Part shown: positions 7,761-15,814 of the stretch, one piece after another
Position numbering within the stretch: position 1 is the stretch's first letter
Layout of the letters: every line of letters starts with the position of its first letter
Assembly (NCBI GenBank): GCA_964580585.1
Contig: CAZOKZ010000049.1
Location: 1 to 33,810 of the forward strand
DNA length: 33,810 bases
Origin: CAZOKZ01 sp964580585
GTDB taxonomy: Bacteria; Sumerlaeota; Sumerlaeia; SLMS01; JAHLLQ01
Direction of reading: 5' to 3'
Made by a program: the position numbers and the translations under genes
The notes under the pieces: generated by a model
Told to the model about the DNA's origin: nothing
What the model saw: the letters and a program-made list of their open reading frames with translations, nothing else
The model's database searches: none

Positions 7761-9262
7761 AAGATCCGGAGATGACGAACGTGATGACTCGAATGACCAA
7801 ATCTCTAGCAGCCCTGATTGTGGGTGGACTGTTGCTGGCGCCCGCGAGCGGTTACGCACAGCAGGAAAACCTGAGCCGCCAGGAGCGCTTGCGCCAACAT
7901 GAAGAGCGCGTGAAGCAGATTATCGAGGAACGCAAGGCCCGCCGTCGCGAGATGGTTCAAAAAAGTGAAGACGAAATCCGTCAGGAATATCAGGAAGAGG
8001 GAGGCGCCGAAGCAACAGAGACGGCAGCACCGGAAGCCACGCCTGCTCCTTACGGAACGGTGATTTTGTACATTGGGTTTCATACGTCCGATACAGAAGA
8101 AATGACGCTGGATACGGTTTTGAACAAAGGACAGAGATTCGTTTCCGAAGTCCGGTTGCAAAACGAGGCTTCGACCGGGTTCGACCGGCTGCGCATTGCG
8201 TTGAAATACGACAAGCGATTCCTGCGTCCGCTGAAGGTGATCGACGACGAGGTGCGTCCGTATGTGAAACGCACGCCGAAGTTTGAGCGCCTCGGTCGTG
8301 AAAGCATGCTGGTTTACGATGCGGAATTGGAATCGCCTCGCTATAACAAAGACCTCGCGGTGTTGAAAATTGTCTGGGAAGCATTGCTGCCGACCGAATA
8401 CACCGGGTTGGGTTTTGAATTCGCTTCAGGCGACACAGAATTAGGTTATCATACGGCCGTCTATCAGGATGGGAACAACATCCTGGGCCAGGAAGAAGAC
8501 CCTTTTGACGGTGTGCTGGGTGGCTCGATCATGATCATGCGTCCCCGCCCGTCGGATCTTACCAAGCCCGTGTTGCTTCAGGGGAAAAAAGAAGAGCTGA
8601 TCACGGAATACATGAATGGCGTGGGAGAACAGCCGCCGGTGGGAATGCAGTTGGCGGGTCCCGCTTATGCACCGGCTGTCGGGCAGGAATTCGATGTGGA
8701 CGTGATGTTGAATAATCCGGGCGGGGCAGTAGTCGATGCCTTGAAATTCCGTCTCGCGTTCGATCCCGAGGTGTTGGAAGTCGTGGATAACGACAAGGGT
8801 AATTGGATCAAGCGTGGGATCAATACGCACGATGGGCCGTTTCGCCGCGATTATCCGTGGGACTTTCACAAGCGAAACGAAGCGGACAATGTTCGTGGTC
8901 GGGTGAATTATTCGATGGCTTTGGGCGAAGCGCAGGCGTTGCCTTCTGGCGCTTTTACTCGTGTGCGGTTCCGCGCGTTGAGTCCTACGGCGGGCACCTC
9001 GATCGAGATTGTTCCGTCGCAACGCGGGTTGGGTCAATTGACCTCGGTTCAGTGTTTTGGGTTTGATTTAATTCCGGAAGAAGGCGGTTTGGCTAATGGA
9101 ATAATCGAGCTCCCCGTGCTGCCCGAAGGCGAAGGCGAAGCCGTCCTGGCGAAAGGGAATCGCGTGGTACAGGAACCCGAATACGTGCCGCCGTATGTTT
9201 ACGACTGGCAACTGTCGCCTTCGATGGATTCTTCGTCCTCGAACGAGACCGTTTCACAGTGA
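7757..9262 (+). CDS. Exported protein with two cohesin-like domains
   Basis: A 501-residue secreted or periplasmic protein. Seen: a signal peptide with core SLAALIVGGLLLAPASGYA, cleaved near residue 34; a highly charged coiled-coil-like stretch (about 38-78); then two beta-sandwich domains at about 92-258 and 295-450. Both have the cohesin-type pattern of an extracellular adhesion fold (DRLRIALKYDKRFLRPL in the first, VDALKFRLAFDPEVLEVV in the second). The C-terminal tail is Pro/Ser rich. Cohesins bind dockerins in cellulosomes, but cohesin-like domains in other bacteria are general adhesion modules; no dockerin repeat was seen here. The start overlaps the upstream stop; ATG 7784 is an equally good start, with GGAG at 7768-7771. 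It is the last gene of the pilB operon. Confidence 0.75.
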   Translation: MKDPEMTNVMTRMTKSLAALIVGGLLLAPASGYAQQENLSRQERLRQHEERVKQIIEERKARRREMVQKSEDEIRQEYQEEGGAEATETAAPEATPAPYGTVILYIGFHTSDTEEMTLDTVLNKGQRFVSEVRLQNEASTGFDRLRIALKYDKRFLRPLKVIDDEVRPYVKRTPKFERLGRESMLVYDAELESPRYNKDLAVLKIVWEALLPTEYTGLGFEFASGDTELGYHTAVYQDGNNILGQEEDPFDGVLGGSIMIMRPRPSDLTKPVLLQGKKEELITEYMNGVGEQPPVGMQLAGPAYAPAVGQEFDVDVMLNNPGGAVVDALKFRLAFDPEVLEVVDNDKGNWIKRGINTHDGPFRRDYPWDFHKRNEADNVRGRVNYSMALGEAQALPSGAFTRVRFRALSPTAGTSIEIVPSQRGLGQLTSVQCFGFDLIPEEGGLANGIIELPVLPEGEGEAVLAKGNRVVQEPEYVPPYVYDWQLSPSMDSSSSNETVSQ

Positions 9263-9300
9263 TGAGATTGTAAGCGTTCGGTACAAAAAGTCTTGAGAAG

Positions 9301-9333
9301 AATCCCGGCGAGAGACTCGCTGGGATTTTTTTT
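9301..9333 (+). terminator. Strong intrinsic terminator of the pilB operon
   Basis: AATCCCGGCGAG (9301-9312) pairs with CTCGCTGGGATT (9316-9327) over 12 positions with one G-T wobble and an AGA loop, followed directly by a run of T to 9333. It lies 39 bp after the cohesin-like gene. Confidence 0.92.
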
Positions 9334-9475
9334 ATTCAAAATCTCCCACCTGATTTTGTAGAGTATTGATTTGACTGGGCTTGAATATGTCGCAGGAAAG
9401 AAGAGAGTTTGGCGCGAAACTGGTAGATACAAATGTCAGATATGAATGCAAGTAGCATATGTTGGGAGGATAATA

Positions 9476-9829
9476 ATGAAACCTCAAATACTCATCCACC
9501 AAATTAAATCCACCCATCTGACAATTCACCACGCTGGAGATTTCCGCGAGGATCTGTTCCGTGCCGCACGTAAAATCCCCGATTGTTTTCTGTTGGATCT
9601 GACGAATGTGGAAACGATCGATTCCATGTGCATTGGGATGATTTTACTCACGGCCAAATTACTGCCTCAACGGTGTCGATTTGCGTTGGTGATTTCGTCC
9701 AGCTTGGTGAAAACCGTCTGCGCGATCACTCGCCTGGACAAAATTATACCCATCTACACCAGTGTGGAAGAAGCGCTTGAAGCTTGTCGTTTTGAAGAAG
9801 AACCGCAGGTAGAAACGATTAGTTCATGA
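9476..9829 (+). CDS. STAS domain protein (anti-sigma factor antagonist-like)
   Basis: A 117-residue single-domain STAS protein, cytoplasmic. Seen: beta strand FLLDLTNVETID followed by SMCIGMILLTAKLL, the segment corresponding to the DSSGLG loop of SpoIIAA, then RFALVISSSLVKTVCAITRLD and a C-terminal helix typical of STAS. The residue where SpoIIAA is phosphorylated (the second Ser) is Met51 here, so ordinary anti-anti-sigma phospho-switching looks unlikely. The ATG at 9476 is chosen over 9446 because GGGAGGA lies just upstream. It is monocistronic, after the terminator at 9301-9333. STAS domains also occur in chemosensory and transporter proteins; the partner is unknown. Confidence 0.72.
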   Translation: MKPQILIHQIKSTHLTIHHAGDFREDLFRAARKIPDCFLLDLTNVETIDSMCIGMILLTAKLLPQRCRFALVISSSLVKTVCAITRLDKIIPIYTSVEEALEACRFEEEPQVETISS

Positions 9830-9847
9830 TAGCAGAATATTGGTATA

Positions 9848-10621
9848 TCAGCATTTACCGCCCTTGAGATAGAGCGTTACCTGGGGAGCGGACTCGTCGC
9901 TGCTTGTTGTTACATAAGCGGTGTGGTTGAATCCGCTGCTATGGAGATGGAACTTTCCCAGCGCGTCCTGAGATTTCCAGGGTTGGATGCGTGCCATGAT
10001 CTTCAGCCGGGCGATCATTTTGGTGATTTGATCCTCATCGACGGCTTCCTTGTGTTGGCAGGCGCCGCTGGTATCGAATTCCTCGATCCAGGTGGTGCTG
10101 AAGCGCAGTGCTGAGCGTCGGGCCGAGACGGCACGGTCGAGAATTTCATTCAGGTCGCGGATCAGGTTAATGCCTTCGTCATTGGCGAGATCGAACATTC
10201 CCGGTGCTGGAGTTGCAAGTTCATAGGCGCCGAAATCTTTGGGAAATTCAATATCGGAACTCCCGTAGGATTTCCCCGGTGTGGGCTTGGTTCCCGAGGT
10301 GGGGAGCTGCCAACTGTCATCGACCTCGAAATCGAATTCAATAACATTGATCATGTTGATGTTATCGCGCGAAACCCCTTTGAGGATCTGCGTGTCGGTC
10401 AAGGGGGAAGCGCCTGCCTCGACTTTGGCCACTTCGAGCCCTTGACGGGCGCGGAGCACCATCAAGGGTTCGACAAGAGGAGTCGTTACGATGGCGTTCT
10501 CGAAGGGCTTGCCCGATTCGAGGGCGCGCAGCAAACGCCGTTTCTGATCCGCAGTCAATTGACCCTGATCAAACAGAATGTTTACGACGGCCAAGGCTTC
10601 AGCGTCTGGCTCTGTGGACAT
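9848..10621 (-). CDS. PilB-like protein lacking the motor domain (degenerate MshEN plus N2 domain)
   Basis: A 257-residue protein with no Walker A or B. Seen: residues 10-65 (VVNILFDQGQLTADQ, FENAIVTTPLVEPL) follow the paired-helix pattern of an MshEN/GspE-N domain. After a low-complexity linker, residues 150-252 line up with the N2 domain of the PilB at 4283: INLIRDLNEILDRAVSARRSALRF with VIKLVNMLLMLAIQDRASDLHI, ARLKIMARI with SRLKVMSNM, and a closing AYVTT to VTLYL with LRVAS to IVMRVL. The distance between the first two motifs is 54 residues here and 55 in PilB. AGGAAG precedes the ATG. It is convergent with the STAS gene. I infer a non-catalytic regulator or decoy for the PilB hexamer. 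Confidence 0.65.
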   Translation of the reverse strand: MSTEPDAEALAVVNILFDQGQLTADQKRRLLRALESGKPFENAIVTTPLVEPLMVLRARQGLEVAKVEAGASPLTDTQILKGVSRDNINMINVIEFDFEVDDSWQLPTSGTKPTPGKSYGSSDIEFPKDFGAYELATPAPGMFDLANDEGINLIRDLNEILDRAVSARRSALRFSTTWIEEFDTSGACQHKEAVDEDQITKMIARLKIMARIQPWKSQDALGKFHLHSSGFNHTAYVTTSSDESAPQVTLYLKGGKC

Positions 10622-10640
10622 GGGGGCTTCCTGATCATTT

Positions 10641-10654
10641 ATATCGTAAGATAT
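10641..10654. repeat. Short inverted repeat upstream of the PilB-like gene
   Basis: ATATC (10641-10645) and GATAT (10650-10654) flank GTAA, about 20 bp upstream of the start at 10621. It is a possible operator half-site pair; the repeat is short enough to arise by chance. Confidence 0.25.
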
Positions 10655-10782
10655 TTGTGTCGGATGTTCTGTGAATCCTCAAGTGATAAAGGGAGATTGG
10701 GATGTAAAAATAAACGGAAACGAAAGGTCGATATTTCCACCTCGGGGGAAGCATTTTTTCTATAGCGTTGAAATAATTCAGG

Positions 10783-11571
10783 TTAGCCTTGAAAGGCTTT
10801 GGCGAGCCGTTGCTGAGCGGAACGAAGAAGAAAAATCGCCAATCCGATTGTCACGAGTCGGTTGATTACCAGGTTGCTGGTTTTTGAGACGTGGACCTGG
10901 AAAGCGCCTCCTCCGGCAATGGAGCCCTGTGGGGCGGCAATCGGGTTGAGGAACATGTTGAAGTGGCTCGGCGTGTTGCCAAGCAGAAGGTAAAGTGCGA
11001 CGATGAGCGCGGTACCGAGAAGCCCGCCCGCCCAGACTTGGGGCAGGATGGTATTCGTCCACGCGAGAACGGATATGATAAAAAACGAAGTGCTGAGCAG
11101 GTAAATCAGGGTTAAAAGGATGGGGAGTTGACCGCCGAGAAACCAGCTTGCCAGTAAGATGGATGGGACGATGAGAAGAGAAAGACCAAGTAGAAGAACA
11201 CTGGTCTTGTAACGAATGAGCGCTTTGCGTGAACCGCGTGCCAGCCAAAGGAGTTCCAGGGTGCCCTGGCGTTGTTCTGCGGCGTAGATTGGTGCGGCAG
11301 CGAGCAACGTCACGAGTGCGAACAGGTGGAGAAAAAACGTGTAGGCTTCGATTCCCGCTGTGATTTCCCGCAGAAAAAACCATCCGCCTGTCAAAAAAAC
11401 GACGGCGAGCGCGATGGCGAGTTTGAAGCCGAGTAGTTGGCGCAAACCACGCAAACCCATTCGCCAGGTATCGCGCCGGAAATCGTCTTGTTGAAAGAGG
11501 GCAAGCCGTTGCCCGAACCGCCGGAGAGCGGTGCCGGTGCGAGTTGGCGCGCTGGCGGGAAGTTCGGTCAT
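10783..11571 (-). CDS. ABC-2 type transporter permease
   Basis: A 262-residue inner-membrane protein with about six hydrophobic segments, roughly at 44-65, 76-98, 123-145, 148-170, 178-198 and 228-250. Between segments 2 and 3 lies YAAEQRQGTLELLWLARGSRKALIRYK, the cytoplasmic coupling segment seen in ABC-2 permeases. The start at ATG 11571 overlaps the ATPase stop by four bases (ATGA), so the two are translationally coupled; the frame extension further upstream lies inside the ATPase gene. It exports an unknown substrate together with the ATPase at 11568-12464. Confidence 0.87.
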   Translation of the reverse strand: MTELPASAPTRTGTALRRFGQRLALFQQDDFRRDTWRMGLRGLRQLLGFKLAIALAVVFLTGGWFFLREITAGIEAYTFFLHLFALVTLLAAAPIYAAEQRQGTLELLWLARGSRKALIRYKTSVLLLGLSLLIVPSILLASWFLGGQLPILLTLIYLLSTSFFIISVLAWTNTILPQVWAGGLLGTALIVALYLLLGNTPSHFNMFLNPIAAPQGSIAGGGAFQVHVSKTSNLVINRLVTIGLAIFLLRSAQQRLAKAFQG

Positions 11572-12464
11572 GTGGGTTGTCCAGTTTCTGCAGGTTTTTC
11601 CGAGTTGATCAAGTTGATGTAAGCATCTTCGAGAGTTGGCGTCACGCCCTTTGCATTTTCGGCGGGGGAGTCGGGCGAAACGACGCGAATCCGAATGTGC
11701 GTGCCGTGATTTTTCATGGAAACCAGTCGGCGGGAAGCCTCCCATTCGGGTATTTTGTCTTCGGAAACATCGGCTTCCCAAACACAGTTGTCGGCGGAAC
11801 GAACAAGAGTAACTGGAGTGCCATCATAGAGCGCTCGTCCATCGTGGATGACGGCCATGCGACTGGCGCATTGTTCCACGTCGGCAACGATATGGGTTGA
11901 AAGAATGACGATTCGGTCGGTGGACATTTCGGCGAGCAGATTACGAAAGAAAATTCGTTCCTGGGGATCAAGTCCGCTGGTGGGTTCGTCGAGCAGAACG
12001 AGATCGGGTTCGCACAAAAAAGCTCCGGCGATGGCGAGGCGTTGTTTCATCCCGCGCGAGTAAGATTGGGCGGTGCGATGGGCGGCATCGGCGAGGTGAA
12101 CCGTTTCGAGGAGCGATAGGATGCGTTTTTTGAGCCCATGCGGACGATATGCTGTCAGGAACGCGCGTTGTTGGAGGTACTCGTATCCGGTCAGGTGGGG
12201 GATGTAGTCGAAAGTTTGGGGCATAACGTCAAGTTTTTTTCGCCAGGCAGAAGGATTGCGGCGAAGGTCCATTTGATCGAGGGCGATAGAACCTGCCTCG
12301 AAGTCGAGTAGCCCGGAGAGGATGTTTAATAGCGTCGATTTCCCTGCGCCGTTGGGGCCTAACAAGCCAAAGACCCCCGGGCCGATGCCGAGGGTCAAAT
12401 GGTCGAGCGCCTTGAAGCAAGGCGGGTAGATTTTGGTTAGGTCGCGAATTTCCAGCGCAGACAT
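11568..12464 (-). CDS. ABC transporter ATP-binding protein (ABC-2 exporter)
   Basis: A 298-residue nucleotide-binding subunit, cytoplasmic side of the membrane. Seen: Walker A GPNGAGKS (36-43), Q-loop in VMPQTFDY (80-87), signature YSRGMKQ (135-141), Walker B LVLLDE (155-160), D-loop SGLD, and the H-loop in STHIVAD. The signature motif departs from LSGGQ in the way common for ABC-2 exporters of the CcmA/NatA group. A C-terminal extension of about 90 residues follows the nucleotide-binding domain. The ATG at 12464 has AAGAGGCAG upstream; the frame reaches further to 12512 but the extra residues are not conserved-looking. It forms a pair with the overlapping permease. The substrate is unknown. 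Confidence 0.93.
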   Translation of the reverse strand: MSALEIRDLTKIYPPCFKALDHLTLGIGPGVFGLLGPNGAGKSTLLNILSGLLDFEAGSIALDQMDLRRNPSAWRKKLDVMPQTFDYIPHLTGYEYLQQRAFLTAYRPHGLKKRILSLLETVHLADAAHRTAQSYSRGMKQRLAIAGAFLCEPDLVLLDEPTSGLDPQERIFFRNLLAEMSTDRIVILSTHIVADVEQCASRMAVIHDGRALYDGTPVTLVRSADNCVWEADVSEDKIPEWEASRRLVSMKNHGTHIRIRVVSPDSPAENAKGVTPTLEDAYINLINSEKPAETGQPT

Positions 12465-12548
12465 GTGCTGCCTCTTACGATACCGTCGCCAAACAATCAA
12501 GCATTCGCGCAAATAGGACGTGAAAGCAGCGGCGAGAAATATATTTTA

Positions 12549-12640
12549 GCTACAGAGAACCCAGAGGAGAAAGATTTTGAAATCTTCTTGAGTCGGTAAG
12601 ATTAAACTAAACAGAAGGATTCTCAGTGTTCTCTGTGGCA
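12549..12640. repeat. Imperfect inverted-repeat element between the ABC exporter and rfbD
   Basis: The left arm (12549-12570, GCTACAGAGAACCCAGAGG and a few more bases) and the right arm (12621-12639, reverse complement GCCACAGAGAACACTGAGA) are similar in inverted orientation. Between them lies a nearly perfect palindrome, AAGATTTTGAAATCTT, at 12571-12586. The CACAGAGAAC wording resembles short dispersed intergenic repeats of other bacteria. It could be a remnant mobile element or a transcript-end structure. Confidence 0.45.
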
Positions 12641-12674
12641 AAGAAATCGGGATTTCGCGCGCTTAGAATAAATC

Positions 12675-13613
12675 TTAGACCGCGCGTTCCGCGTCGCGGC
12701 TTGGGGCGCGTTCTTCGGGACGGCTGAAGCTGGCGGCCAGGCGGCGACGGCGGAAATATTCTTTCAGGCTGTCTTCCCAGTTGGGCAACAGATCCAAGCC
12801 GAGTTGTTTGAAGCGAGTGTTTTGCATGACGGAAAACACGGGACGCGCGGCAAGGCTGCGGAATTGATCGCTGGGAATAGGGCGAACAACAACGTCATTT
12901 TTTCCCGCCAGTTCAAAGATTTTGCAGGCAAAATCATACCAGGTGCACATGCCTTCGCCGGTGACGTGGAAGGTGCCATAGGATTGGACGTCGAGCAAGG
13001 TGACCAGTGCAGGGGCGAGGTCGAATGTGAACGTCGGGCGGCCCGTCTGATCGTTGACCACGGAAAGTTGATTGCGTGTTTCGGCGATTCGCAACATCGT
13101 TTCGATGAAGTTGCGATTGTAAATGCCGCCGAGGCCGTTCAGCCACGAGGTGCGAACGATTTTGTGCCGGTCGCTGAATGTGCGCAGGTAATTTTCCCCA
13201 CGCAGTTTCGATTCGCCATACACGTTGATCGGTGTGGTTGGATCGGATTCCACATAGGGGGCGCCTTTGCGGCCGTTGAAAACGTAATCGGTGGAAATAT
13301 AGATGATTTCCGCACCGAAAATGGAGGCGAAAAAGCCGAGGTTTTTTGTCCCTTCGGCGTTTACCATGAACGCAGTCAGAGGATCTTTTTCGGCCGTATC
13401 GACTTGGGTGAACGCCGCGCAGTGAATTACGTGGGTGGGGCGTTCTTTTTCAAACACGCGCTTGACCGATGCGAGGTCGGTGATATCGAGCGTGTCGATT
13501 GTCCCTTCGATGATCAGGGTATTGGGATGGCGGCGTAAGTTGCGGACCACTTCGCTGCCGAGCATTCCGTCTGAGCCGGTTACCAGTACTTTTTTCACGC
13601 CGAATTCCTTCAT
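12675..13613 (-). CDS. rfbD: dTDP-4-dehydrorhamnose reductase RfbD
   Basis: Extended SDR enzyme of 312 residues that reduces dTDP-4-dehydro-L-rhamnose to dTDP-L-rhamnose with NAD(P)H, the last step of dTDP-rhamnose synthesis. Seen: Rossmann motif GSDGMLG (13-19), CAAFTQVDTAE (65-75), ISTDYVFNG (106-114) and catalytic YGESK (Tyr132, Lys136), then RTSWLNG. The C-terminal 25 residues are a basic and acidic tail beyond the usual end. The start is uncertain: ATG 13613 is given, but a GTG at 13598 has AAGGA seven bases upstream and would begin VKKVLVTG, closer to the family. The other rml genes are not in the window. It lies downstream of rnc, possibly in the same transcript. Confidence 0.9.
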   Translation of the reverse strand: MKEFGVKKVLVTGSDGMLGSEVVRNLRRHPNTLIIEGTIDTLDITDLASVKRVFEKERPTHVIHCAAFTQVDTAEKDPLTAFMVNAEGTKNLGFFASIFGAEIIYISTDYVFNGRKGAPYVESDPTTPINVYGESKLRGENYLRTFSDRHKIVRTSWLNGLGGIYNRNFIETMLRIAETRNQLSVVNDQTGRPTFTFDLAPALVTLLDVQSYGTFHVTGEGMCTWYDFACKIFELAGKNDVVVRPIPSDQFRSLAARPVFSVMQNTRFKQLGLDLLPNWEDSLKEYFRRRRLAASFSRPEERAPSRDAERAV

Positions 13614-13729
13614 GATTATATGGACTCACCGAGAGCAGCGGATTTTGAGGTACGCCATCAAGACAAATCATCGCGCAATTAGCGGAAAATGGCAACCCTT
13701 GTTTTTAAACCAGCGTATCGGTGGGTAAT

Positions 13730-14467
13730 TTACTCCTCTTTGCCTGCAGGGGTGGACAGTTTGTTGTCCACGAAAAGTTGTTTGACCGCGAGGCGAGCCG
13801 CTTCATTTTCGGCCATTTTTTTCCGAGGCCCCCTGCCGCGCGCAACGCGATTATTGGCAATCCAGACTTCGACGACGAATTCTTTCTGGTGGTCGGGACC
13901 GCTTTCGTCGATCAGGTTGTACCGCGGAATCTGCTGGTATTTTTGCTGAGTCCACTCTTGAAGCTGGGATTTGTAATCCACGAGAACGCGGCCTCGGGCC
14001 ATTTTCTCGGCGGGAATGATGAGATTGCGGCGCAGCGGTTCGCCTAAAATGTCGTATGAAAAGAGCAAATGAAGAGCGCCACAGACGGCTTCGAGCGCCG
14101 ATCCCAGAGTGGAAGCACGCTGGCGTCCACCAGAGGCTTCTTCGCCGATACCGAGGAGCAAGAGAGGCGCCAATCCGAGATCGATGGCCAGCTTGCCGAG
14201 TATTTTTCGGCTGACCATGGCGGCGCGCATTTTCGACAGAGCGCCTTCGGATTCGTCGGGATGGGTTTCGTACAGGTAATCGGTGGCGGCGAGCCCGATG
14301 ACGGCATCACCGAGAAATTCCAGGCGCTCGTTATCGATCTCGACGTTGTTTTCCACGCGCCAGGATCGATGGGTGAGCGCTTGATTGATCAGGTCGTAAG
14401 AGGGAGGACCCGGGAGACCAAAGCGGCGCACCCACTCGGCCAACCCGGATCGTCTGTCTTCGTCCAT
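13730..14467 (-). CDS. rnc: Ribonuclease III, with an altered catalytic residue
   Basis: A 245-residue double-stranded-RNA endonuclease family member, acting on rRNA precursors and mRNA hairpins. Seen: the signature NERLEFLGDAV (46-56) with Glu50 and Asp54 matching E. coli E41 and D45, and a C-terminal double-stranded RNA-binding domain (about 165-240, starting near DYKSQLQEW and ending KMAENEAARLAVKQL). The second metal-binding motif reads STLGSALEAVCGAL: Glu126 matches E. coli E117, but Ser123 sits exactly where D114 is expected, with the same 68-residue spacing from the first motif. The ATG at 14467 has GAGGGA upstream. It lies 26 bp after fabF in the classic acpP-fabF-rnc order. Confidence 0.93.
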   Translation of the reverse strand: MDEDRRSGLAEWVRRFGLPGPPSYDLINQALTHRSWRVENNVEIDNERLEFLGDAVIGLAATDYLYETHPDESEGALSKMRAAMVSRKILGKLAIDLGLAPLLLLGIGEEASGGRQRASTLGSALEAVCGALHLLFSYDILGEPLRRNLIIPAEKMARGRVLVDYKSQLQEWTQQKYQQIPRYNLIDESGPDHQKEFVVEVWIANNRVARGRGPRKKMAENEAARLAVKQLFVDNKLSTPAGKEE

Positions 14468-14493
14468 GACACTAATTCCCTCGCCAGCCAGAC

Positions 14494-15738
14494 TTAGTTG
14501 GCGACTTTTTTGAAAACCACCGTCGTGTTGTGTCCGCCGAAACCAAGCGAGTTGGACAGCGCCACGTTGACCGTGCGTTTGCGCGGTTCGTTGGGCGTGT
14601 AGTCCAGGTCGCATTCGGGGTCCGGCGTGGTATAGTTGATTGTCGGGGGAACAATGTCGTTTTTAATGGCAAGCGCCATAGCGATGCCTTCGACGCCGCC
14701 TGCTGCGCCTAGCAGGTGTCCCGTCATCGACTTGGTCGAGCAGACCGAGATGTTTTTGGCGTGATCGCCAAAGACGGACTTGATGGCTGCCGTTTCGTTT
14801 TTGTCGTTCATCGGGGTGCTGGTGCCGTGGGCGTTGATGTGATCGACGCTTTCCGATGCGATTCCACCATCTTCCAGGGCCATGCGCATCGAGCGCGCGG
14901 CGCCTTCGCCCTCGGGAGAGGGAGCGGTGATGTGGTGGGCGTCGCCCGTCATGCCGTAGCCGACGACTTCGCAGTAAATATTCGCGCCACGTGCTTTGGC
15001 GTGCTCGTATTCTTCGAGCATCAGGATGCCGGCGCCTTCGCCGATGACAAAACCGTCGCGTTCTTTGTCGAAGGGACGGCTGGCCGTTTGCGGCGAATCG
15101 TTGCGGCCCGAAAGCGCTCTCATGTTTTCGAAGCCCGCCACGCCCAGGGGCGTGATGGCCGCTTCGGTACCGCCCGCCACACAGGCAATGGCTTGACCGC
15201 GTTGGATAATCTTGAACGCGTCGCCAATGGCGTGTGTGCCAGTGGCGCAAGCCGTGACGGGGCAGGTGTTGGGGCCCTTGAGCCCAAGCATGATCGAAAC
15301 ATACCCGGGGGCCATGTTGCTGATCAGGCGGGGGATCAGGAAGGGCGATACGCGACCCGGGCCTTGGTTGGCCAGGATGTCGTATTGTTCTTCCATGACG
15401 CACAAGCCGCCAATGCCGGAACCCACAACGACGCCCACCTGGTTGGGGTCGGTGACGTTGAGGTCGAGGCCCGAGTCCTTGAGCGCTTCGCGAGCGGCCA
15501 CGATGGCGTAGATCACGAAGGGATCGAGTTTGCGGGCTTCTTTGGGGCTGAAGTGTTCGAGCGGATCAAACCCTTTGATCTCGCAGGCGAACTTGGTTTT
15601 GTGCCGGGTGCAGTCAAAATTCGTAATAGCAGCCGCGCCGGATTTGCCCTCAAGGAGAGCGTTCCAATAATCCGGCACGTTGTTGCCAACGGGCGTAATG
15701 GCGCCCAATCCAGTAACAACTACGCGATGATTTGCCAT
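14494..15738 (-). CDS. fabF: Beta-ketoacyl-ACP synthase II FabF
   Basis: A 414-residue condensing enzyme of type II fatty acid synthesis: it condenses malonyl-ACP with acyl-ACP and is needed for chain elongation and membrane fluidity control. Seen: the start MANHRVVVTGLGAITPVG, nucleophile Cys164 in VTACATGTHA, His304 in NAHGTSTPMND, Lys336 and His341 in KSMTGHLLGAAGG, and the glycine-rich end NSLGFGGHNTTVVF. Full family length. It sits between acpP (76 bp upstream, with a hairpin in the gap) and rnc. The Shine-Dalgarno is weak (GGAAATAG well upstream), so translation may be modest. Confidence 0.97.
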   Translation of the reverse strand: MANHRVVVTGLGAITPVGNNVPDYWNALLEGKSGAAAITNFDCTRHKTKFACEIKGFDPLEHFSPKEARKLDPFVIYAIVAAREALKDSGLDLNVTDPNQVGVVVGSGIGGLCVMEEQYDILANQGPGRVSPFLIPRLISNMAPGYVSIMLGLKGPNTCPVTACATGTHAIGDAFKIIQRGQAIACVAGGTEAAITPLGVAGFENMRALSGRNDSPQTASRPFDKERDGFVIGEGAGILMLEEYEHAKARGANIYCEVVGYGMTGDAHHITAPSPEGEGAARSMRMALEDGGIASESVDHINAHGTSTPMNDKNETAAIKSVFGDHAKNISVCSTKSMTGHLLGAAGGVEGIAMALAIKNDIVPPTINYTTPDPECDLDYTPNEPRKRTVNVALSNSLGFGGHNTTVVFKKVAN

Positions 15739-15778
15739 GATGGATGTCTATTTCCGGGATGGTTGGGGGAGAGAAGAA

Positions 15779-15799
15779 CGGCCCGGGGTGACCGGGCCG
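15779..15799 (-). terminator. GC-rich hairpin between acpP and fabF, likely attenuator
   Basis: CGGCCCGG (15779-15786) and CCGGGCCG (15792-15799) form a perfect 8-bp stem with a 5-base loop. Read on the minus strand it is followed by TTCTTCTCTC, a pyrimidine-rich but imperfect U tract. It would reduce fabF read-through relative to the abundant acpP transcript. Confidence 0.6.
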
Positions 15800-15814
15800 G
15801 GTTTTGTAGCTTTC

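Noticed and set aside
9337..9358. CAAAATC/GATTTTG hairpin near the STAS gene
   Set aside because: The loop pairs only partly with the STAS ribosome site and no riboswitch or thermosensor pattern is evident.
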